Shown here one piece after another: positions 1-7,825 of a stretch of 46,640 nucleotides of DNA. Below the pieces are notes generated by a model. The model was not told the DNA's origin. It ran no database searches and worked only from the letters and a program-made list of their open reading frames with translations. Position 1 is the stretch's first letter; the number at the start of each line of letters is the position of its first letter. The stretch lies in the NCBI GenBank assembly GCA_944387915.1, contig CALXGT010000014.1:1-46640 (forward strand), written 5' to 3'. This DNA comes from an uncultured Clostridia bacterium. Its GTDB lineage: Bacteria > Bacillota > Clostridia > Oscillospirales > Ruminococcaceae. Position numbers and translations under genes: made by a program.

Positions 1-2072
1 CACCGCCGTCGCAATTCCAAACCCATTTCCGGTAAAGAGCATTCCCAGCTGGTACACCGTAAGCGATACCCCGTAGGCGAACACGCATTGATACCCCACC
101 GCAAAGAGGGTCCATTTTCCGTTGTTCATCTCCCGTTTGATAGCGCCGATCGCCGCAAAGCATGGGGCGCAAAGGAGATTGAAAATCAAAAAGCTGTAAG
201 CGGAAAGGGCGGTAAAGTGGGACGCGATGGGAGAAAGAGCGCCGAAATCTCCCGCGTCCACCAGTTCCAGCGCGTCGCCTGACACCGAAAAAATGGTACC
301 CAGCGCGCCGACAACCTCTTCTTTCGCGACCAATCCCAAAACCGTCGCAACCCCCATTTGCCATGTGCCGAATCCCAGCGGCGCAAACAGATACGCAAAA
401 ACCGAACCGATCTTCGCCAAAATGGAACGATCCATATCCTCGACCATACCAAAACCGCCGTCGCCAAACCCGAAGCTGGATGCAAACCAAACGAAAATCG
501 AAGATAACAAGATAATTGTACCAGCTTTTTTAATAAAACTAAAGCCCCTTTCCCACATGGACCGCAGTAAATTTCCCACGGTGGGAAGATGGTAAGGAGG
601 AAGCTCCATAACAAAGGGGCCACATCTCCGGCAAAGCGCTTTGTCTTTTTAGGGATAATTCCCGAAACCACAATGGCGCCGATCCCGATAAAATACGCGC
701 TGGGCGCTACCCACCATGCGCCGTCAAACAGCGCGCCGGCGATCAAAGCGATAATGGGGATTTTAGCCCCGCAGGGAATAAAGGTAGTGGTCATAATCGT
801 CATTTTCCGGTCCCGATCATTTTCTATCGTGCGGCTGGCCATAATGCCGGGAACACCGCAGCCGGTCCCGATGAGCATGGGAATAAACGATTTTCCGCTC
901 AGCCCGAAACGGCGAAATACCCGGTCCATAATAAACGCGATCCGCGCCATGTATCCGCAGGATTCCAAAAACGCCAGCGCAAAAACAGCACCAGCATCTG
1001 GGGTACAAAGCCCAGTACAGCGCCTACGCCGCCGATGATTCCGTCCAGAATCAACCCCGTCAGCCAATCGGCGCAATGGATACTGACTAAAAAGCTTTTC
1101 ACCGCCGGAGGGATGATCTCTCCAAATAAAACGTCGTTGGTCCAATCCGTTGCCCAGGTCCCCACGGTGGTAACCGAAATGTAGTACACCAAAAACATAA
1201 TGACCGCGAAAATGGGGAGCGCGAAAATCCGATTGGTGACGATCCGGTCGATCCGGTCGGAAACCGAAAGGGCGCCGGTTTTCTTTTTTTGGTAACAGGA
1301 TGCGATCACCGATGCGATGTACTCGTATCGTTCGCCGGTGATAATACTTTCGGCGTCATCCTCCATTTCTTCTTCACAGGAACGGATGTCCTGTTCGATA
1401 TGGGCGATTTGAGCGGGAGTAAACTTCAGCTTTTCGATCATTTTTTGATCCCGCTCAAACAGCTTAATAGCAAAAACGCTGTTTCTCCTCGGGGAAAGTA
1501 TGCAGCAACGCCTCTTCGATGTGCGCGATGGCATGCTCGACGCTCCCCGAAAACCGATGGGGAATTTCCGGCGCTTTTCCCTCTTTGGCTGCGAATACCG
1601 CCGCGTCGGCCGCTTTAAAAATTCCCTCTCCCTTCAAAGCGGAAATCGCCACCACCGGGCATCCCAGACGCTTCGAAAGGATTTCCAAATCGATATGATC
1701 CCCGTTTTTCTTTACAATATCCATCATATTGACCGCGACCACAACCGGGATCCCCATCTCCAAAAGCTGGGTGGTCAGATACAAATTTCGTTCCAGATTG
1801 GATCCGTCCACAATATTGAGCACCGCATCCGGCGATTCATCCACCAGATAGTTTCGCGCCACCATCTCTTCCGGCGTATACGGGGAAAGAGAATAAATAC
1901 CGGGGAGATCGGTAATAATGACGCTTTTATTGCCTTTGAGCCGTCCTTCCTTTTTTTCTACCGTAACTCCCGGCCAGTTTCACACAAACTGGTTCGAACC
2001 GGTCAAGGCGTTGAAAAATGTGGTTTTTCCTGAATTGGGGTTTCCCGCTAACGCAATCTTCAATTCGTCCAT
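1..2072 (-). pseudogene. feoB: Ferrous iron transporter FeoB, degenerate, 3' end beyond the window
   Basis: This reads as FeoB, the GTPase-gated inner-membrane Fe(II) permease. The G1 motif GNPNSGKTT lies about ten residues from the ATG at 2072 and is followed by the G-domain, then FeoB-like membrane segments with GYMARIAFIMDR and GTGCGVPGIM. The reading frame is broken four times. A TGA at 1980-1982 stands where the family has Gly (QFV-stop-NWPGVTVEKK). There is a +1 in the A5 run at 1472-1476, a -1 in the A5 run at 981-985, and a -1 near 613-621. Each break restores FeoB homology in the next frame, so the gene was intact recently. It runs off the left edge. A DtxR-like palindrome lies just upstream. 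Sequencing error at homopolymers cannot be excluded, but the nonsense codon is not of that kind. Confidence 0.88.
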
Positions 2073-2091
2073 TTGAAAGCTCCTTTTACTT

Positions 2092-2109
2092 AGTTAGATT
2101 AAACTAACT
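2092..2109 (-). promoter_or_regulatory. DtxR/IdeR-like iron-box palindrome upstream of feoB
   Basis: AGTTAG-ATTAAA-CTAACT is a perfect 6-bp inverted repeat with a 6-bp centre, 20 bp upstream of the feoB start. It closely matches the site at 2646-2663 and resembles the TTAGGTTAG-type boxes of DtxR/IdeR metalloregulators. The assignment to an iron-dependent repressor is inference; no such regulator gene is in the window. Confidence 0.6.
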
Positions 2110-2150
2110 TTTGTGTTTGAAAAAACGCAGGGCTTCCCCCGCCAAAAGAA

Positions 2151-2371
2151 CTATTCCACCTCGATTTGCTCCGCGTCCGCCTTCCGCAAGGAAAGCTCGT
2201 AACCGCGGACCGTCACTTCTACGGGATCCCCCAAAGGCGCCACCTTCCGCACCGTTACCGATACGCCTTTTGTAATCCCCATATCCATAATTCGTCGTTT
2301 GATCGCGCCTTCCCGTTTAATTTTTTGACAACAACCGTCTCGCCGATGCCCGCCTCTTTTAAGGTTTTCAT
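2151..2371 (-). pseudogene. feoA: FeoA-domain protein, 1-nt frameshift
   Basis: FeoA is a small SH3-like protein that supports FeoB. From the ATG at 2371 the frame reads MKTLKEAGIGETVVVKK and then leaves the FeoA frame. One base later, homology resumes as REGAIKRRIMDMGITKGVSV and runs to a TAG at 2151-2153. The span is 221 nt, one short of 74 codons. The missing base lies in the T6 run (plus strand) at 2321-2326. It sits between feoB and a second, intact feoA, the usual feoA-feoA-feoB order. It is either a recent pseudogene or a homopolymer sequencing error. Confidence 0.8.
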
Positions 2372-2384
2372 TCCCACTGCTCCT

Positions 2385-2594
2385 TTACACCATAATTTTC
2401 ATAGCCATTTCCCGGCTAACCGCAACCCGAGATTCTTTAATCTTTACGATGACATTCCCTCCATTGTGAGAAAGCACCGTAACCTTTGCGCCCGGAACAA
2501 ACCTGTGTTTTTCCAAAAACTTCTTGACTTCGCTTCGTCCCCCGATCTTTTTGATCGAAGTTTCATCATTTGGCAAGGCCATCGATAAAGGCAT
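2385..2594 (-). CDS. feoA: FeoA-domain protein (intact)
   Basis: This 69-residue FeoA/SH3-like protein begins MPLSMALPNDETS (a GTG at 2597 is an alternative start). The segment FVPGAKVTVLSHNGGNVIVKI is the typical beta-barrel of FeoA, followed by a C-terminal strand ending AMKIMV. It is the first gene of the feo cluster and is transcribed from the region carrying the palindrome at 2646-2663. FeoA proteins are thought to bind and regulate FeoB. It is intact, while the feoA and feoB downstream are broken, so its function here is uncertain. Confidence 0.82.
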   Translation of the reverse strand: MPLSMALPNDETSIKKIGGRSEVKKFLEKHRFVPGAKVTVLSHNGGNVIVKIKESRVAVSREMAMKIMV

Positions 2595-2645
2595 CACTAT
2601 TCCGCCCCCTCTTTGGAAAAAGTTTGTATTAACTAACTAAAATTA

Positions 2646-2663
2646 TGTTAGCATAGACTAACT
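2646..2663 (-). promoter_or_regulatory. DtxR/IdeR-like operator upstream of the feo cluster
   Basis: TGTTAG-CATAGA-CTAACT is an inverted repeat with the same arm sequence and spacing as the box at 2092-2109. A further overlapping CTAAC...GTTAG pair begins at 2632. It sits about 50 bp upstream of the first feo gene, where a metal-dependent repressor would act. Regulator identity is inferred. Confidence 0.6.
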
Positions 2664-2804
2664 GAAATGTCAACCCATGGTTTTCGCCTTTCCTTTTCTT
2701 TCTTTAAAATTTATAGAAAATCCCATTTTTCCATTGATTAAAAATTAAAATTCAGAAAATTTGACGAATCTTTTCGCTTCTCATTTAAGGAACCTGGCGT
2801 TTTT

Positions 2805-3884
2805 TTATTCTTCTTGCCGCTTCTTTTTTTCTTCTTCCAACAAGGAAAACAGCTTAGGGATCTCTACGTCGATGCCGTGGATGAAAAGGCGCCGCATCGC
2901 ATCCCATGCGGTTTCCCCTCCGTCGTCTAAGCTCGAATATGCTTCCCCGTGATAGAAACGAAAATTGCTCCAATTGCCGTTCGGCGCCCGATCAAACGCT
3001 TTCGCGTAAGAAAATCCTTCTTTCAGCAGAGAAACCGATTGCTCCTCGTCCACCGTTGCCGACAACATGGCGGCAAAGGTACATAAAATCGCGTTCAGCT
3101 TTTGAAAATAACAGCCCATTTCCGTTCTTATCAGTCCGTCATTGACTCCTTTCATCCAAAGCGCCAAATCCACGCCTTCCTTTCGCATTCCATCCGCGGC
3201 GTCTAGGTAGAGCAGGGTTTGGACGCAGTTAAACAGGCGCAACACCACAGAGATCATGCCTTTCTCCGAAAGGGTCCTCGCCCTGGAATACTCCTTTTTG
3301 AGAAAATAGCATTGGCCTAGGCGATCATCATTCGCGCCGTTGAGATTGTGCTTTTCATAAAGGGCAATTGCCTTATCGAGACAATTGCGGTTTTGATAGA
3401 TTTCCGCCATATTGAACTCGATTACGTTTTCGTTGATGAGAGGATCTTGCTCTTCATCGGCAAGCTCCGCCGCATGGTGATATAGCGTCAGCGCCCGGTC
3501 AAGCATATCGTCTCGACGAGCCACAATCCCAAAACCGGCGTAAAACCGGGCGGATTCGAAAATCACACCGAGATGATTGGGATATCGGCGCAGCGCCTCC
3601 TTGACCGTTTTCTCCCCTTCCTCAAAGTTTTTTTCTCTCTCCAGCTGTTTGATCTTCTTTTGAAGCGCTTGTGGCGAATCTTTTTCCCAGGAAATCCCCA
3701 ACAACACGTCCGCGGAGACCCGAAAATAGGAAGAAAGGGCTGCCACCAATTCCACCGAAGGCTTCGCGAGGTTATTCTCCCATTTGGAGACAGCGCCCAC
3801 TGTGACCCCCATCGCTTCGGCAAGTTGTTCTTGCGTCAAACGTTTTTTCTTTCGAAATCGCTGAATATTTTCTCCCAGTAACAA
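2805..3884 (-). CDS. XRE-family regulator with TPR-like C-terminal domain
   Basis: The N-terminal ~65 residues form a Cro/CI-type helix-turn-helix (RFRKKKRLTQEQLAEAMGV, then VGAVSKWENN). The remaining ~290 residues are helical and TPR-like (AIALYEKHNLNGANDDRLGQCY and similar repeats). This architecture resembles Rap/PlcR-like or stand-alone stress regulators of Firmicutes, in which the repeat domain binds a peptide or partner protein. The start is the TTG at 3884, about 8 nt after AAAGGAG. Neither the target nor the signal is visible. The gene is monocistronic between two minus-strand units. Confidence 0.8.
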   Translation of the reverse strand: MLLGENIQRFRKKKRLTQEQLAEAMGVTVGAVSKWENNLAKPSVELVAALSSYFRVSADVLLGISWEKDSPQALQKKIKQLEREKNFEEGEKTVKEALRRYPNHLGVIFESARFYAGFGIVARRDDMLDRALTLYHHAAELADEEQDPLINENVIEFNMAEIYQNRNCLDKAIALYEKHNLNGANDDRLGQCYFLKKEYSRARTLSEKGMISVVLRLFNCVQTLLYLDAADGMRKEGVDLALWMKGVNDGLIRTEMGCYFQKLNAILCTFAAMLSATVDEEQSVSLLKEGFSYAKAFDRAPNGNWSNFRFYHGEAYSSLDDGGETAWDAMRRLFIHGIDVEIPKLFSLLEEEKKKRQEE

Positions 3885-3991
3885 TTCACATCTCTCCTTT
3901 TCCTGGTCTTATGTTACCAAAGTGCCAGCGGTCCGTCCATTCCCTATTTTTCTTTTTATTCAAAAATATTTTTTACAAGTGGTAAAATAGA

Positions 3992-4024
3992 AAAAATCCG
4001 GTCTCTTAATGGAAACCGGATTTT
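3992..4024 (-). terminator. Rho-independent terminator after the sirtuin gene
   Basis: AAAATCCGGT and ACCGGATTTT arms enclose an 11-nt loop. On the minus strand the stem is followed by a T-run. It lies 17 nt past the stop of the class-M sirtuin gene. Confidence 0.8.
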
Positions 4025-4040
4025 GACAAAAATTTTCTTC

Positions 4041-4916
4041 TTAAGACGCGCAAAGCGCTTTCAAAACATCACCGATATCCTCTTGGATACAGATAGATTG
4101 TTTTTCAATTTCCTTAGGGCAATACGCTTCCCGCAAATTGACGCATGCATAGATGGCTTTTGGATTTTGATAGGTCATATGCCAAAACGGATATTTTATA
4201 ATGACCGGCGTGTTGTTCCCTACGCCCAATTCCAGATACACCATGTGCGCCCCCTGATGCCGGTCGACAAAATCCTCATATTGCTTTGCCGCTTTATGCC
4301 AGCCTGAATCCTCGACGAAAGTATGGTCCGCGCGGAGGTTCATCGTCATAGGCGCGCCGCACACGGGGCAATACGGGACAAGTTCTGTAGGCACCCGCAT
4401 ATCCTTCTGCTGGGCAACCATCTTTTTTACTGTAATCTCATTGTCGTAGGTCTTGTTGTGACAAGGCTTGGAACATTGCCACAGCCCGTAATCCCCCTGT
4501 GTATAAAACAGCCTCTTTTTCTCAAACCCCGCCTTTTGGAAACAGTGATCCACGTTGGTGGTGAGCACAAAATAGTCCTTCCCCCGCAAAAGCGCCAACA
4601 GATCTTGATAGGTGTCTTTCGGGGCGTTTTGATAGCGATTGATGTCGATATACCGGCTCCAATACGCCCAGCGCTCTTCCAGCGTGTCGTAGGGGTAAAA
4701 ACCGGCGGAATACATGTCCTGAAAGCCGTATTTTCGGATAAAATCGGAAAAGTGATCCTGGAATCGTTTTCCCATATAGGTAAACCCGGCGGAAGTAGAT
4801 AATCCGGCGCCGGCGCCAACGAGGACCGCGTCGGCCGTGTCAAGCGCATATTTTAAGCGTTTTATTTCATCCCAATAAGCGTTGGTAGATGTCCCGGTCC
4901 ACGTCCTTGAAAACAT
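4041..4916 (-). CDS. Class M sirtuin (SirTM-like protein ADP-ribosyltransferase)
   Basis: This NAD-dependent sirtuin of 291 residues has the Rossmann motif GAGAGLSTSAG (about residues 34-44), TTNVDHCF in place of TQNID, and a zinc site formed by QCSKPC and YCPVCGAP. The usual catalytic HG dyad is replaced by QG (TQGDYG). That replacement marks SirTM enzymes, which in Staphylococcus and Streptococcus ADP-ribosylate a lipoylated GcvH-like carrier rather than deacylate. The start at 4916 is chosen because GGAGG lies 9 nt upstream; an ATG at 4937 is also in frame. The gene overlaps the 3' end of the macrodomain gene, so writer and eraser are translationally coupled. The lipoate ligase and GcvH-L partners of the classical operon are absent nearby. 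Confidence 0.88.
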   Translation of the reverse strand: MFSRTWTGTSTNAYWDEIKRLKYALDTADAVLVGAGAGLSTSAGFTYMGKRFQDHFSDFIRKYGFQDMYSAGFYPYDTLEERWAYWSRYIDINRYQNAPKDTYQDLLALLRGKDYFVLTTNVDHCFQKAGFEKKRLFYTQGDYGLWQCSKPCHNKTYDNEITVKKMVAQQKDMRVPTELVPYCPVCGAPMTMNLRADHTFVEDSGWHKAAKQYEDFVDRHQGAHMVYLELGVGNNTPVIIKYPFWHMTYQNPKAIYACVNLREAYCPKEIEKQSICIQEDIGDVLKALCAS

Positions 4917-5646
4917 TGAAAATAACCTCCATTCCATTCGAAGCTTTTTGTTGGTAGTCGCTTACCGACTGGACGGCGATTCGCGCCGCCAATTCATTGG
5001 GAAAATGAAATTCGCCGGTAGAAATGCAGCAAAAAGCAACCGTTTTTAATCCGTGAGCCGCGGCCAGTTCCAGACAGGAATGATAACAACGGGACAACAG
5101 CGCGCGATCCCTATCGGTAACCTCCCTTTGAATCACCGGCCCCACTGTGTGGAGAATATAGCGACATGGCAGATTGTAGGCCTTGGTAATCATGGCTTCC
5201 CCCGTAGGGTAATGCAACCGCTGCCCCATAATTTGCGCGCATTCCCATCGAAGCTGCACACCGGCGGCGGAATGAATAGCGTTATCAATACAGTTGTGGC
5301 AGGGAACAAAACAGCCAAGCATTTGGCTGTTGGCGGCGTTTACAATTGCGTCCACCGCGAGGGTGGTAATGTCCCCCTGCCACAGGTACACACCCGGTTT
5401 CACGGGAGACATAGTTTCCATTCGGGTTATCCCCTTTTTCGCCGCCACATTTTGCAGATATTCGTCTTGTACCTCTAAAAATTCCCGATCAATGGGGGCG
5501 GGAGGGCGCAGATTCATCAGGGAACGAAACAGGCGCTGTTTGTCCTCGATACGACCCGAAATCCAATTTTTGTCCTCGCTTTTCCGCTCGCGAAGCAAAT
5601 AGGAAATTAAATAATCCAATTGCTGCCCTTGTGTCACAATTTTCAT
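4867..5646 (-). CDS. Zinc-dependent macrodomain protein ADP-ribosylhydrolase
   Basis: This is a macrodomain protein of about 260 residues with a ~90-residue helical N-terminal part. Macro motifs are VDAIVNAANSQMLGC, then FVPCHNCIDNAIHSAAG, and later CCISTGEFHFPNE. The Cys/His-rich loop after GC is typical of the zinc-containing macrodomains that remove ADP-ribose placed by SirTM. The start is either the ATG at 5646 (very close to GGGGG) or the GTG at 5637 (better spacing). The gene is directly upstream of, and overlaps, the SirTM gene. Together they form a reversible ADP-ribosylation module, probably for redox or host-defence stress (family knowledge, not shown here). Confidence 0.88.
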   Translation of the reverse strand: MKIVTQGQQLDYLISYLLRERKSEDKNWISGRIEDKQRLFRSLMNLRPPAPIDREFLEVQDEYLQNVAAKKGITRMETMSPVKPGVYLWQGDITTLAVDAIVNAANSQMLGCFVPCHNCIDNAIHSAAGVQLRWECAQIMGQRLHYPTGEAMITKAYNLPCRYILHTVGPVIQREVTDRDRALLSRCYHSCLELAAAHGLKTVAFCCISTGEFHFPNELAARIAVQSVSDYQQKASNGMEVIFNVFKDVDRDIYQRLLG

Positions 5647-6010
5647 CCCCCTTCCGTCGTTTGAACCAAATGAAACCTTTCGTTTCCCGTTACCATAAAG
5701 CCGTTTTCGCCTCATTTGTAAACCAAGCTTTTACTTTAACAAAGGAGCGATCCGCCGTAACCTTATTAAAACCATCATAATTTTATTAGGACGTTTTGTA
5801 AAGTACGCACTTTTTTGTGCGGTAGTTACCAAAAAGAAACCATAGGAAATCCCCCATCATGCCGAAGGCTTTTTTTGATACATCCCTTGATCTTATTTCG
5901 ACGTTAAAAAATATTGGGACAGATTCCTCCCGATCTGCCCCAATATTTGCACAAAACGCGTATCCTTCCGCGCTATGGATGCCGCATACTGCTGCGGCAG
6001 AGATACGGTA
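5647..6010. other. Intergenic region, no gene seen
   Basis: This 364-bp AT-rich stretch holds the macrodomain promoter region, a short CGCAC-T6-GTGCG hairpin at 5806-5821, and the ABC-operon terminator at 5905-5947. No convincing ORF with a ribosome binding site was found. Confidence 0.6.
5905..5947 (-). terminator. Terminator of the heterodimeric ABC exporter operon
   Basis: On the minus strand, AATATTGGGGCAGAT pairs imperfectly with ATCTGTCCCAATATT across a short G/A-rich loop, and a T-run follows. It lies about 65 nt past the stop of the exporter's second gene. Confidence 0.85.
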
Positions 6011-7825
6011 TCAAGCCGATTCTTCGTCCAACTCCCGCAGCTGGTTTAACTGCGACATATAAAGCTCGTAATACAGACCTTTTTGTTTCATCAGCTCGGT
6101 ATGGTTTCCCACTTCCACGATCTCGCCGCCCAGGATATACATAATCCGGTCGCAGTTTTTGATGGTGGAAAGGCGGTGCGCCACAATAAAGGAAGTTCTC
6201 CCTTTCAGCAAAGCGGCGATACCTTCCTGCACCAAGCGTTCGGTATTGGTATCGATGGAAGAGGTCGCTTCATCCAAAATCAAAATGCGGGGATCCGAAA
6301 GAAGGGTCCGGGCGAAAGAAATAAGCTGCCGCTGACCGGCGGAAAGCCCCTCGCCCCGTTCGTTGGTCTCGGTATAATACCCTTTTTCCATATCTTTGAT
6401 GAATTCATCCGCGTGAACCGCTTTGGCCGCGGCGATACATTCTTCGTCGGTAGCGTCCAGCCGACCGTAGCGAATATTATCGATGATGGTACCGGAGAAA
6501 ATGAAGGTATCCTGAAGCATAACCCCCATCTGCTGACGCAACGAGCGCAAGGTGACTCCCGCAAGGTCGATCCCGTCGATGGTGACGCTTCCCTCGGTCA
6601 CATTGTAAAAACGGGACAGCAAGTTGATAATGGTAGATTTTCCGGCGCCGGTAGGTCCCACTAACGCAATAGACTCACCGGGAGCGACATGGAAGCTTAC
6701 ATGTTTCAAAACCGGAACGCCTTTTTCATACTCAAAGAGGACATCCTTAAAGTCCACTTCGCCCCGAATGGGAGGCAATTCTTCCGCGTCTTCCCGATCG
6801 TCTACGGTGACCGGTTCATCCAAGACCTGGAAAATACGCTCCAGATACGCCGCCGTATCCAAAAGCTGGTTCCAGATATTACCCAGCCGCTGGATCGGTC
6901 CCCAGAACCGGTTGCTGTAGTTGGTCATCGCCACGATCGCGCCTACCTGGACCAAGCCGTCGACAATAAAATCATCCCGGAACAGATAAATGGCCGCGAG
7001 ATAGATAGCGATTCGCACCACACGACTCAAAAAGGCGGACATCGGCCACATACCGTGGGCTAAATACGCCGCCCGCAGGTAGTAAACTCTCGTCTCTTCC
7101 AGCAGTCCATGGAAGATGCCGGAGTTCATTTCCTCCCGGGCAAAGCTTTGGGTCACTTTCACCCCGTTGATGTTTTCCGACAGATACGCCGTAGTATTGG
7201 ATTGCTTATTGGCGCGAAGCTGACGGTATAAACGCTGTTTGGGTTTGGTGATTCGAACATAAATGAGGAAGATGGGAAGACCCGCCAAAACCACCAACGT
7301 CATCCGCGGCGAAATGCTGAGCATGAAGAAGAAAATGAAAATCATGTTGAGCACCTGCAACACCGCGTCAATCAAACCGTTAGACAGGAAATCGGACACC
7401 GAGTTCACATAGTTGATAACACGGGTGAGGATCTTTCCATGAGGCCGGCTGTCGTAATAATCGAAGCTGAGCTTCTGCAAATGGGAAAAGACGTCGGTGC
7501 GCATATCGGTGATGAGGCTTTGGGCAGTCCGGACCGTAATCCGGGAGCGAGCCCGGTTCGCCAAAACGATCAAAATGTTGACAGCAAAGTAAATAACGCC
7601 CAAAATCACAATCCATTGGATGCCTCCCGCCGGAATCAAGACGTCGATAACATACGCCTGGATTTTGGGAGAAACCAACGCTAAAACGCTGGAAAGGGCG
7701 CTGAAAGTGAACGCCAACAGAAACTGGATTTTGTATTTTTTAACATAGGATAAACTTCTGGCAAACTGTTTTATGTCAAAAGGGGATTCCAGCTCTTCAT
7801 CCACGTTGAATTTATTTCTGGCCAC
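6011..7825 (-). CDS. ABC exporter half-transporter, catalytically complete subunit
   Basis: This 604-residue type IV ABC exporter half has six membrane helices in residues ~35-330 and a C-terminal ATPase. Walker A is GPTGAGKS, the signature is LSAGQ, Walker B is ILILDEATSSID, and the H-loop is IVAHRLS. The catalytic Glu and His are both present. It begins within the last bases of the upstream gene (ATG at 7825), so the two halves are translationally coupled. Together they match heterodimeric multidrug exporters such as LmrCD, BmrCD and TM287/288. The substrate cannot be read from sequence. Confidence 0.92.
   Translation of the reverse strand: MARNKFNVDEELESPFDIKQFARSLSYVKKYKIQFLLAFTFSALSSVLALVSPKIQAYVIDVLIPAGGIQWIVILGVIYFAVNILIVLANRARSRITVRTAQSLITDMRTDVFSHLQKLSFDYYDSRPHGKILTRVINYVNSVSDFLSNGLIDAVLQVLNMIFIFFFMLSISPRMTLVVLAGLPIFLIYVRITKPKQRLYRQLRANKQSNTTAYLSENINGVKVTQSFAREEMNSGIFHGLLEETRVYYLRAAYLAHGMWPMSAFLSRVVRIAIYLAAIYLFRDDFIVDGLVQVGAIVAMTNYSNRFWGPIQRLGNIWNQLLDTAAYLERIFQVLDEPVTVDDREDAEELPPIRGEVDFKDVLFEYEKGVPVLKHVSFHVAPGESIALVGPTGAGKSTIINLLSRFYNVTEGSVTIDGIDLAGVTLRSLRQQMGVMLQDTFIFSGTIIDNIRYGRLDATDEECIAAAKAVHADEFIKDMEKGYYTETNERGEGLSAGQRQLISFARTLLSDPRILILDEATSSIDTNTERLVQEGIAALLKGRTSFIVAHRLSTIKNCDRIMYILGGEIVEVGNHTELMKQKGLYYELYMSQLNQLRELDEESA

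Noticed and set aside
227-1038. Plus-strand ORFs across the feoB region
   Set aside because: They are antisense shadows of the FeoB frames, with no ribosome binding sites or recognisable domains.
1980-1982. In-frame TGA in feoB as a selenocysteine or recoding site
   Set aside because: FeoB has Gly here, no SECIS-like hairpin follows, and three frameshifts lie in the same gene.
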